DNA of 64,000 nucleotides from CBDCCT01 sp965214995 (lineage in GTDB: Bacteria; Deinococcota; Deinococci; Deinococcales; Trueperaceae), in assembly GCA_965214995.1 (NCBI GenBank), contig CBDCCT010000002.1, positions 682,001-746,000 of the forward strand. The letters run 5' to 3'. The first letter of the stretch is position 1. Every line of letters starts with the position of its first letter. Under the pieces are notes generated by a model. The model did not search any database and was not told where the DNA came from. It worked only from the letters and a program-made list of their open reading frames with translations. The position numbers were made by a program, and so were the translations under genes. Of the stretch, positions 11,115 through 21,801 are shown one piece after another.

Positions 11115-11805
11115 CGCTAAAACAAAAACAAAGCCAAAGAATAAATTCTGCGTGCACAAATTTGTTATTGCGTTGGGAATACTATGTTAGAAGAAAGCAT
11201 TATGCTTGGTTTCAATCGCATACGGAGTCCTCGGAATTATAATGAATGTTTAGTAATTTTATGAAGGCATAGCATGTACAAGGCGTTACATAGAAAATAT
11301 TGAAATACTCTTTCTTGAACTTAACTAGTACCACATAAGCAGGTTCAGTATACGGAGCTGTATTTACCACATCACCTCTCAAGTACTATGCGACATGCTA
11401 CTTTTAAGTGAGTATTGCACTGCCTCATTAAAATATATTTTATTCCGCAGCAGCTGGCTTCCTTTGCGTTGTGAAGGAAGCATCAATTTCACAATGTGAT
11501 GATTTTCATCCGAAAACAATATTCCGTAAATAGTTATAGAGTGTGTCAATGGGTTGTCAAAAGTGTTCTTACACCCACCACCCTACCCTACCACAATTTA
11601 ATGACCTAGTGCAGTAATGCCTTACAGGCCTCACTGCAAACGGACTTAAAGGAGCTTGGACCCACACAGAACGTGTGCGTATGTAAGCTCGAGGGTCTTG
11701 TACAGATCACAGGGGTATATAAATGTCTTACGTCGAAAGCTTGAAATGTCGAAAGCAATAGGCTTCAATATTACTTCTTGTGCAGTCTAGGGGGACTCAG
11801 TAAGA
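11115..11805. other. Intergenic region upstream of VPS35
   Basis: This contains the 3' UTR of the secreted-protein gene and the VPS35 promoter. Apart from the TATA-like site listed separately I see no recognisable element. Confidence 0.5.
11716..11723 (+). promoter_or_regulatory. Putative TATA box of VPS35
   Basis: TATATAAA lies 83 nt upstream of the VPS35 ATG, a plausible distance for a fungal core promoter with a short 5' UTR. This is based only on the string and its position. Confidence 0.35.
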
Positions 11806-14745
11806 ATGGCGCATAATAGCGAGGGCAATATACGACTTTTGGAGGATGCCCTTGCAGCCGTCAAGCAACAGTCTCTGCTTATGAAGAGAAATTTGGAAAC
11901 GCCAGGAAAGCTAATGGATGCCTTAAAGTGTAGGTGAGTACTGAATTTCTCCATTTAGTATCAATGCGCATACTGAAGAATTTGTGAAAGCTCTACTCTT
12001 GTCTCCGAGTTGCGGACGAGCAGTCTGGGACCGAAGCAGTATTATGAGCTTTACATGGCTATCTTCGACTCTCTCCGTTACCTTGCCTACCACCTTCAAG
12101 AGAACCATCCAGTGAATCATCTTGCAGACTTGTACGAGCTTGTGCAATACGCGGGAAATATTGTACCCCGACTTTACCTGATGATAACAGTCGGAACGGT
12201 ATACATGTCTATTGAAGATGCTCCAGTTAAGGAAATAATGAAAGACATGATGGAAATGAGTAGAGGGATCCAACACCCAACGCGTGGCTTGTTCCTTAGA
12301 TATTACCTTGCAGGCCAAGCTCGTGATTACTTACCTGTTGGCAGCGGAGAGGGTCCAGAAGGAAACCTTCAAGATTCAATTAATTTCATCCTTACAAACT
12401 TTGTCGAAATGAATAAGCTTTGGGTACGTCTTCAGCATCAAGGTCACTCCAGAGAAAGGGAGCAGCGGACCAAAGAGAGACAAGAGTTACAGCTACTTGT
12501 CGGAAGCAACCTTGTTCGGTTGAGCCAACTTGTTGACTTAGATCAGTACAAAAAAGTGTTACTAGCTTTACTAGAGCAAGTTGTGCAATGTCGAGATGTA
12601 CTGGCCCAGGAGTATCTGCTGGAGGGTAAGCCGCTTTTATCATAAATATTAGTATTGTACTTATACTTGACAGTCATAACGCAAGTTTTTCCGGACGAGT
12701 ATCATTTACATACTCTTAACACACTTCTTTCTTCCATGCCAAGGTTGAACCCTCAGGTGAACATCAAAAATATTGTTATTGGCTTAATGGACAGACTTTC
12801 AGCATATGCAGCGAGAGAGTTGGAACAAAGTAGAAGGGAGATCGAAAGTAAAGACGATGACCACGACACTCATATGTTAATGAAAAACCTCGAATTAGAA
12901 GACAAAGAGAAGCAATCGACTGAATTAGATCCGAGTGGAAATTCCGAAGAATTGGAGGTCTACAAGCAAGCAACGCGGATAGGTTACGACGAGAAGAACA
13001 GAAAAGAGCAAGACCATACGGATGATATTAACATCACTAATGGCTCTGCAAAAAATATCAATGGCATACCTGAAGATATTAAACTTTTTGAGATATTCTA
13101 CGAACAAGTGATAAATCTGGTCAAAGCACAGAGGCTTCCAATGGCTGAGATTACGGCGTTGTTACTTTCCTTAACCAATTTAGGATTGTAAGTTTTCTGA
13201 TTATTACCATTGGTACAAAGGCTGATGAAGCAGAAATATTTATCCAGAGAAACTTGAGTACGTTAATCAAGTCTTTGCCTTTGCATACGAAAAAGCCTCC
13301 CAGCATGCAAATAGTGCCGACTTACATTCACAAAACACGCAATCAAATATTCTTAAACTACTACTCGCTCCTATCAAGGTTTATTCGTCCCTATTCACCG
13401 CTCTGACCCATTCTGAGTTCATACCACTACTGCAGTCTCAGCCTTACCCTACGCGCCGTTCGTGTGCTGGCGAAATTATTCGGCTGATACTAAAAAAGAA
13501 ACTACCGATTTCAAGCATCAGAAGCTTGAACTTATTATTAGAGGTGCTCAAAGTTCTCATACGTGAAGGAATGCAACAGCCTTTGGGCTACTCGGGTGGG
13601 CCTATCCATAGGAGAAATACTGAAACTGATGAAACAATAGAAGAGCAGGGGTGGTTGGCTCGGTTGGTGCATCTTGTAGCAAATGATGATGACGATGTTC
13701 AATTGGAGGTACTTTTCCTTTGGCCAAGTTCTTCTCGTGGACACTGACCGTATCCAGCTATTACAAATATTAAGAGAGGCGTACTCTGCCGGAAATGAGC
13801 GGATAAAGTATACATTTCCATCCTTGATTACCGCCGCACTGAAGCTTGTACGAAGGATCGAAGCTCGCAAGCATGAAGATGAGACGTGGCGAGAGCAATG
13901 TAAGACTGTATATAAATTCCTGTATTCATCACTCTCGCAATTATATGCTAGAGTTACAGGAGCAGCAGATTTGTCTCTTCGCCTCTTCGTGGCTTGTGGC
14001 CAAATTGCAGATCAGACCGGATTTGAAGATCAAAGCTATGAATTTTTCGCGCAAGCTTTCACAGTATATGAAGAAGCTATATCAGATTCCCGCGCACAAT
14101 TCCAGGTGGTTTGCATAATTGCCAGCGCTCTTCACAGCACACGCAGTTTCGGCAAGGAGAATTATGACACGTTGATCACCAAATGTGCACTACATGGAAG
14201 TAAGTTACTGAAGAAACCAGACCAATGTCGAGCGGTGTATCTAGCCAGCCACCTATGGTGGGCAACTGAATCTCAAAAAGAAGCGTCGGAAACATCTAAG
14301 AATGTAAGTATTGTGTGACATGGTTAGTGGAGTAGACCTAATACGGTATCACATAGTTATATCGAGATGACAAAAGGGTCTTGGAATGTCTACAGCGAGC
14401 GCTAAGGGTAGCTGACGCTTGCATGGATACCAGTGTTTCAGTCGAATTATTCGTAGAGATACTAAATCGATATGTGTATTACTTCGAGCAAGAGAACGAA
14501 GCTGTAAGTGCCAACGATTTCTTTACTTTGAGCTTTGAATGTTGCTTCTATGCATATTTCTTACTTGTTAATAATCTAAACAGGTCACAACTAAATACGT
14601 CAACGGTCTTATTGAGTTAATTCATTCAAACTTACAAACCGGAGATGCTTCTGTTCCACTGGAGAATGCTTGCCGGCACTTTCAAAGAAGTTTGGACTAC
14701 ATCTCCTCAAGAAATTACGAGGATATCATTACGAAATCCGACTGA
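11806..14745 (+). CDS. VPS35: Retromer complex subunit VPS35
   Basis: VPS35 is the scaffold of the retromer cargo-recognition trimer (VPS26-VPS29-VPS35), which returns receptors from endosomes to the Golgi. I read seven exons: 11806-11933, 11991-12625, 12674-13187, 13234-13708, 13758-14303, 14357-14503 and 14584-14745. All six introns are short (46-80 nt) with GT...AG ends, and the sum is 868 aa, normal for filamentous fungi. The VPS26-binding motif PRLYLMITVG falls at residues 102-111 and includes the conserved Arg. Other recalled family stretches are RTSSLGPKQYYELYMAIFD, QHPTRGLFLRYYL, the joined VITQVFPDEYHLHTLNTLL and LNIYPEKLEYVNQVF across exons, and the C-terminal CRHFQRSLDYISSRNYE. The middle (about residues 310-370) holds a charged, low-complexity insert typical of fungal homologues. 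The stop TGA is at 14743-14745. Confidence 0.96.
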
Positions 14746-16209
14746 GTGTGATGTTTTTAGACACGTAATCAAACATGACGAAATACGACTTTCTGGACTA
14801 TTCTGGCGACAGAAAATTCATCACTTCTTAGTGTTATCCGTTATGTGCATGTTCATCATCTCGATGACACATAACGCGAAGATTTGGAGAAGTGTAATTC
14901 TTAATAGTGCCTCGCACAGATGTGACCCTGCAAACTCATTTGTAAAATTCAATGTATAATGTTTGTGCTGACAATGTATAATATCAGAAACAACTGTATT
15001 ATTAATTCAGGTGAACGAATTGGTGACATGGAATAGAGAGTATGCTTTTGACCAGTAGATCAGGCGCTTAAATAAAATTCGAGAAAGCTTATTAAAGGCG
15101 AAGATGTTAAATGAAGATCTTAGCTTCGTGAGGAAGTAAAGTCAGTAAAAGAGATAGCGTCTATTCACCATCAAACAATGAAGCTATATGATAAAATCAT
15201 TAGCTGGGTTTATATAACATGAGCAATAGTGACTTTACTTTACCAATGCTTTTTTTTTCGCTATAGTATTAGGAAAAAAGTCTACGTTTCTTAGTATTTT
15301 CTATAGTAAACCCCTTATGATTAGACCTTAATAAGGCTAGTATTAATATCTTCTACTTATTTATTAATATATTTATTATATCTAACTAGTTTTATATATA
15401 TATTCTTATAATATAAAAAGAAAATAAGTTAAAAATATAAATATTTAAAAAGATAGAAAAATTATTTACTTTAAGTAAAAAATTATAAGTTTATTTCAAA
15501 TTTAAAAAGAAACAAATACCTAAAAGTAGAGATATAACTTTAAAAATTTATTATTGTATATTTTAATATATCTATTATACTATGTTATTACTTTAAATAG
15601 TTAAAATTAAAATTAAAACTATTTTAGGGTGAAGAGATAGTTGTTTATTCATATCTACGCTACTATCGTGAAGTTGGTGTAAATATTGGTGAGGCACGTG
15701 ACCTACACTAACATAGGGGGTTAGAAAGATTATAATATACTAAGTTTTAAAAAACGTAAACTTATGGTCCCCCTCTATACCTAGACAAAACCTGTCATTA
15801 AATTATCAACTATGGTAGAGAATATCTCGAACGCATACAGTTCCATTCAAGCAAGAATTTGCTGTAGTTTTGCGCATTTGATTTTCACCATGATATCATA
15901 ACTTTTCGAACTATATAATAGCAAAACAAATAATACATAGCTGTGGCTATGGCGCGCAATTCTAGAAGACATATTTCGATGATGTATTGCAGACCAAAGT
16001 AAACATACTGCCACCAATCAGTATTATTTACCATGTTAGATTTCCTCATATAAATTCTTTCACCTACGTCGAATAATTGGCATCATAAAATCGGAAGATG
16101 CAGATCTATATTTATTAGATCATATCAGATTTAATAGAAAGACTTAAAACGAAGATGGGCACCAATTTTTAATGTCACTGTCAATTGAAGCACCTGAAAT
16201 AGGAAATAC
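14746..16209. other. Convergent intergenic region with an A+T-rich island
   Basis: The VPS35 3' end and the 3' end of the 612-aa minus-strand gene face each other here. The middle (about 15,240-15,713) is an A+T-rich island listed separately. The rest shows no coding signal. Confidence 0.5.
15240..15713. repeat. A+T-rich island, probable degraded LTR-type insertion
   Basis: Base composition drops abruptly to nearly pure A+T from about 15,290 to 15,640, as in the big block beyond 24 kb, then returns to normal. The right side ends with GACCTACACTAACA at 15,700-15,713. On the other strand this begins TGTTAGTGTAGGTC, the TG start expected of an LTR end. The left boundary is unclear, and I found no second copy inside the window. 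Confidence 0.4.
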
Positions 16210-18105
16210 TCAGACTGCAGTTTTTCTGATAACAGCACCTGGCTCGTTATTGATATCCGTATCGGTGGCGTCACCAAAATCAATTAGCTCTTGTAATTCT
16301 GTCATATCGTTATCATTGTGATTGGGATCGCGTATTTCTCCAGGATTGTCAATGAATGCGTCATCCGAAGACACAGCCGTAAGTGACTTGTATGCCTCGG
16401 ATGGGCCAACCAGTTGTCCGCGAATAGAATCTAGCCTGGGCTTGGAGCCAAATACTCCGCATAGCATCACATCCATCTGGCTGATTCCAAAAATGTCGAT
16501 AGCATCATGAGAATTTGTAGGTTGGGAATAGGGAGTAGTGCTGAGAACGTTGTCGTCACTCTCTGCAGAAGAGTCCGCTGATCGGGGAAGGCGTGCAGGG
16601 AATAATTTAAGCCTCTCGTTATCCAATACCACAACAGCTTTTCTTGGATCGACTACGAAATGTCCCATAATTGGTCCTTTTCGTTTGGATGATCTGACAT
16701 CTGCTGGTTTAGAATTTCTTGTATCTGCAGGGCTAGGCGAATATGTTCGTTGCAATCTTGAGTAAGGATTGTGTATATGGGCATATGCTGGAGGATCTTC
16801 CTCATCAGTCGTTTCGCCATCATCCGCTAAGCATTCTTAGTTTCTGAGGTTAGGGTTTCGAGTGGTACCTAAAAACAACTTACTTATGTAACCATTTGAA
16901 CTCACTTCCGACGACATCAAGTCCTCATAGCACGATTCCAACCCCAGCGGGCTGAAATCATTAGTACCGCTACAATCGATGTTGGTTTTGAGCACCGGAG
17001 CAGATGTTGCTCCGTTGCCAGTTTTAAAAGCATACGGCTTTTGACTTTCGGATCTTTGATTGTCTTCGAAATTCAGCTCCAGGTCACTTTGATCAGGTTG
17101 AGCGAGTAGATGGGTACCAAGTATAGTTCCATAGGAATCTTGTGATTCTAGGTCCGTCATCTCGGTGTTTTCTTCGAATCGAACCCTTTTGATTGGAACC
17201 TCCATTTGATTTCTTGAAAGGCTCGAAGTTGTCTCGTACAAGAAGCCAGCATCAGATGTAAAAGTTGGTACATAGTCATCCATACTAACGAACAGCTCAG
17301 GATAGTTTTCCTCAAAGGGCGACTGCTGTGAATCCAGACTTGTGACAGACGCGCGGCAATCTACATCATGTCGCCCTTCAGACTCTATTATGTACTTTTC
17401 CTCTAGCTTTGCTAGCTGTGATTCATTTTCGGACAGATCGATCTGATCCACTCCTGAGTAGCCACCATCACTTTTCTCATCCGGGATTTCTTCTGTAAAG
17501 ATTTCAAGGTCATTGCTATAAATTCTCGTATGCTTAGGCGAATGCCGAAGATAGCATATTTCGTCGAATACTGTCGAAAATGGCGAACCTGTCAATTTGT
17601 TGACTGTCTGAGTATTTAAGCCCTCTTCACTATCATCTTTGGATGCAACTGACGTATCACTTTCAATCTCCTGATATTTTCGTTTCCTGCATGTTACTTT
17701 TGGGTGAATCTCACTCGAAGTATTGCTATCTGACCTGACCTTTTTCTTTGCATGTTGTGATCGATTTTCCTGGCCAGGATAAGATTTCTCCGCCTGAAAT
17801 TTACTAGCAGTAATTTCTTTCTGTGTTTGAGGCGCTTGCTGATCATATTCGCTCTCTGCAATGACATCTCTATCTAGTCTCTCGTTTTCTATCTCAGCCG
17901 GTTTCAGACCAGCTAAACATGTACTCTCATTTTTAGGAGAGGTCTCGCCTTCAGCCTCCTTTCTCATAGTATTGATGAGTTCATGCTTTGGCTCCAGCGC
18001 GTTGCTTTTTGGGGTCAGTATATGTGTTCTTGCAGTGCGGTGCGACTCAGTAATACTATAGGTTTGTGATAATGACGATGAAGCGATAGTTGGTTTTGAA
18101 GACAT
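16210..18105 (-). CDS. Disordered acidic/Ser-rich protein of unknown function, 612 aa
   Basis: Two exons, 18105-16884 and 16826-16210, with a 57-nt intron (GTAAGT...CTTAG), join as SSNGYITDDGETTDEEDPP. The first 420 residues are hydrophilic, rich in Ser, Glu and Asp, with basic patches such as KKVRSD and TCRKRKYQE that could act as nuclear localisation signals. The C-terminal part has a more ordered core, RSSKRKGPIMGHFVVDPRKA, followed by VVVLDNERLKLFPARLP. It looks like a short conserved motif, but I cannot name a domain. No signal peptide or membrane segment is present. A nuclear role is a guess from composition. The exon join is supported by splice signals and by continuous frame on both sides. 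Confidence 0.7.
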
Positions 18106-19850
18106 GCAGCAGTACGCTGCGTCAAGAGTAAAACTGCGTTCCTCAGAACCACCGCTAGGAACGTTGTGTTTTTATCTATTCTCTTGAAGTTGTGGTATCA
18201 GAGCAACTGAATTTCTTAATTCATATAACTAATATAGCAAGAATTAACGCTGGCGATTTTCTCCGGGAGACCGAAATTTAATTCAAATGAACGATCTCTG
18301 AGCTGAACCAAAGCTAAAGATCTCTATGCTTATATTTCTGCCTATGAATTTTCAAAAGCATAAATCGCTGAACAGAAACGATAATAGGTTCACCAGGTAA
18401 TGCAGTCGTGTAAGTTCGAGATCAAGTAAAAAAATCGGTAAGGTATATTATAGATTGATCAGACTGGAGCAATTGTGTGTTTCAATCTGTGTAGATATTT
18501 TGAAAAAGACCGATTTTGCTCTTGTTCAAACCCTGAAACTTCTCCTGGTTAAAGTGGGCTGAAGGTTGCCAGCAAAGCGAACCTCCAGCCTGCAACAACT
18601 CAAAGTTTAAGAATAGCCATGGGCCTAAAAATCGCAGAAATTCAAACAATTTCGGTCAGGATTCTTCATAGATATGATAATGTTACATCTGGAAATTGAC
18701 AATTTATTTTTACTGACGACTTGAGGACAATATTGCACGGTCAAATGTAAATTTTAGCGCGCACATAGAGGAGACTAACCCTCGATAGTAAACACAAATG
18801 TACGTATACCATTGCATTACATGCCTTTGCTAATGTTTTAATAAGTACCTTACTATTCTCAATGTATAAACCCCTCCATCAAGAATATGTACTCAGTATG
18901 CAGTATCGATAAGACTAGTCTAGTAAAATATGAATGGATGCTTCACATGGTCAAAAGTCGGTGTGTCGTAGTCTCGGGGAAACATGGCTTACTTCCAGAG
19001 CTCTTCATGTGCTCGACACAATCACGGATAAACATTCAAGATTAGTAAAAGTTTAAGTACAGAACTGGTGTCCCGGCAAAGCAAGTCAAGGTTGTTCCCA
19101 TTAAAGAATAAGCTGAATAAAGATTACTTTAGGTGTTGGTGCTTAATTTTAAGGGCTTGTTGTTTCGTAGTTTGGTAGACTTTTCCTGATACTCCATAAT
19201 TATATTTCTATAATCAAGTGACTCGTGAATTACCCTGGGGCAAGCATCTGCACATCAGACCAAATATTTCCCAGCAAGTCCGGTGCGTCGGTCCTAGTAC
19301 GGAGTATAGACGATTATTGAAGCCAGTCTTATTACAGTATATAGATACGTTGCTCTATAGGGATCCATATAAGAAAAACCATGAGTTTCATCATATCTAT
19401 CGAATATGTTGTATGAAAGAGATTGAATTAATTGTAGAATTGAAGATGATATCCAACTTGGGGATTCCAACAGCTATATATATATACATGAATGGGAGAT
19501 TAATGAATGTCACTTGTAAGATGCAACTACTAATCTAAGCTGTTGCTACTACCTGTCAATTACGTTGTAACTTCTTCAACAACTATATTGCAACTTCCTT
19601 GCAACAATATCCATATTGCAATCATTATAGTAATCAAGGTGTTGAAAGGCTGCTGATCGGGCGGAGCAGCAGTAACATTTACGCAAACTGCCAGAAGTGT
19701 GAGCGTTCTGATTGCCCAGACAATATAATTATTTTATAATTTGCAAAGTTTATTCCTTTCCGCGTATTTGTCGCATTTGGTTTCTTCATCTGGTGGTTCT
19801 TTCCCAGTTTCCGATGCTTAAGCTTATTAAATATTAAACTAAAAGATACT
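18106..19850. other. Divergent intergenic region, 1.7 kb
   Basis: It separates the 612-aa gene (minus) from the PARP-type zinc-finger gene (plus). The frame at 19218-19538 has no family features and is probably chance. At about 19,585-19,625 the motif TTGCAA or TTGCAAC recurs several times, and a 6-bp stem (GCTGCT/AGCAGC) with a 10-nt loop lies at 19,649-19,670. I saw no tRNA or other RNA gene. Confidence 0.45.
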
Positions 19851-20714
19851 ATGCCAACTTCATATCGCGTTGGTAGGCATATTCCCTTTTCGTTCTGTAA
19901 CTTCATAAGCTAAACGTTGATCTCCAGAGGTGACACCAAATAACAGAGCCGGATGCAAAAATAAAGAATGCAAGGAGAAAGGCGTCAAGCTTACGAAGGG
20001 TGAACTTCGTTTTGGTACTTGGGTAGCTATTTCAGATGGTAAAGGGGGCCAACACTCTTCCTGGCATTGGCGACACTGGTAAGCCTGAATCAGCAATTCC
20101 ACCGAATTCAAGTTACAATTCTAATCTTTTCAAGGGGCTGTGTCACTCCCAGTGTACTAGCAAATCTGAAGCAAACTTCCGAGGGAGACTTGGACTTAGT
20201 GGATGGTTACGACGAGCTGCCGGAGAATTTACAAGAGAAAGTCAGGGCAGCTTTGGAGCAGGGCCACGTCAACGATGAGGATTGGAATGGAGTTAGTTTA
20301 TTTCAATCTTGAATTCTATACACTAAGCTGGTTCCAGGATGTCGATGCAAACAGGCCAGGCCATAAGGGCATGCGTTCAAAACCAGTTTCAAAGAAGGAT
20401 AACGTAAATGTAAGCTTTACCAGCAGCTCACGATACTATTTTCCTAATTTTAAGGGTCGAATACTTTGCGATTCTGTAATTCTAATTTGTACCACTAGGT
20501 ACTCAATAGTGCAAGTCAGGACGAAACATCAAATAATCCAAAGAAACGAGGAAGACCACGAAAGGCATCTCAAGCGGGTGAAGAAGAATCTCAATCGAAA
20601 AAAGTTAAGAAGCCTTCAGAAACTCATCTTGATATTACTGTTCCAGCCAGTCCGAAGGCAAAGTCTGGCAAGAGCCGCGGAAAAAAGTCCAGTAAAAAAG
20701 ATACCAATAGATAG
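19851..20714 (+). CDS. PARP-type zinc-finger protein with an AT-hook, 205 aa
   Basis: Five exons, 19851-19872, 19928-20078, 20135-20291, 20338-20409 and 20499-20714, give 205 aa. The four introns are 46-89 nt and all joins keep frame. Residues 4-65 form a zf-PARP domain: SYRVEVTPNNRAGCKNKEC, then KGELRFGTWV, then HWRHWGCVTP. The likely zinc ligands are Cys17, Cys22, His57 and Cys60 (H-x2-C). DLDLVDGYDELPENLQEKV and EQGHVNDEDW follow, the usual helical extension. Residues 148-156 are an AT-hook (PKKRGRPRK), and the C-terminus is Lys/Ser-rich and basic. PARP-type fingers bind DNA nicks and breaks, so a nuclear DNA-damage or chromatin role is likely. There is no PARP catalytic domain, so it cannot itself make poly-ADP-ribose. 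The tiny first exon is supported by frame and recalled family sequence. Confidence 0.9.
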
Positions 20715-21801
20715 TCAGTCATGTCCAGGAGAACTAAATACCTTCAAAGATTCCAAAGATGGGCATAAGAGCAAAAGGAAGGGTGAGCAGATAAAGCATC
20801 GTAAATTATATCCTGTTAATGAAGTCACTATCTAGTAGGGAGTTCGCGGTGCAGCCATGACGCTAATGTAGATCAGTGACCTGCAAACCCACAACACTGC
20901 AGGCTTTGTACTATAACAGGACCATCTTGATGTTTGTGGATAATAAAGCGAAATGACTAATTTTCAAGGTCAACGAACTTTAAAAGGCGAGTAGTGTGAT
21001 CAATCGTAAATTAGGAAAAATCGTTAGCATAATTTGTGCAATTTTAGAAAGCAGAAGCCCAATATGTAGAAGGATACTCGTTCGTCACGATTGTAGATCT
21101 CAAGCCAACATCATTATAAAAAAAAAGCAAAAGATTGGGGTACATTGCAACCTTTGGAATATGTGCTCTATCTTAACTACATTATTATTCAAATCGACAG
21201 AATTGTACACCATGCCTGCAATGCTCAATAAATCTTCAATACTACTGTTCCTTTCAGATTTGAAGAACTTATACATTTAAGCGGAACGCTTGTAAATCTT
21301 CAACGACAAGTACCCAAATTGCAAGGACAGTCTTAGAGTACTCCTGTAGAGCTGTATGGAGTACCGGATCTTGAAAATATCATGAAAAGCATACTACATA
21401 GTAGAGACAATAGTCTCATTGTGTTCTGAGCTGAGACCTTACTGTTACAGGATCAATCCTTCAGCATTAATGTGGCTTGGATGTGTAACAGTGGCTGCTT
21501 GTTCTGTTGACTTCCTAAGTGCAACCCCATACAAGTCTTGTCTGACCTACTGTACTCCGCAACATGCAATGGAAGAATCGTTTCACACGGAAGATGTACT
21601 GTTGGTGGAGAATGCCCCTGAGAAGAAGCAGATCTCTCGTAACATGACCAGCATTACTGGTCGAAATTATCAAATGTCTTCATTGACTGTACATATAATG
21701 TTAATTATCTTGCAACTATGATGTATTGCTATACTGACTTTATTACAATTATTGCGACTTGGTGCGTCCCTTGGTTCTGATCGGTCCTACAATTATGCTC
21801 C
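20715..21801 (+). other. Intergenic region upstream of the DUF7820-like gene
   Basis: It holds the 3' UTR of the zinc-finger gene and the promoter or 5' UTR of the next. Frames at 20996-21280 and 21419-21721 show no family resemblance; the second is Cys-containing but lacks a convincing signal peptide. I annotate nothing firm here. Confidence 0.4.

Noticed and set aside
18400..18620. tRNA-like short inverted segments
   Set aside because: A GTTCGA-like string and small stems occur but no cloverleaf with acceptor and anticodon arms could be built.
19218..19538. 106-aa frame in the intergenic region
   Set aside because: No recognisable features, and A+T-rich local sequence makes chance frames of this size plausible.
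20203..20835. Long plus-strand frame of 210 aa
   Set aside because: It overlaps exons 3-5 of the PARP-finger gene in another frame and runs through its introns; the spliced frame gives a recognisable domain, this one does not.
21419..21721. Cys-containing 100-aa frame as a possible secreted peptide gene
   Set aside because: No convincing signal peptide or family; lies in the likely 5' region of the next gene.
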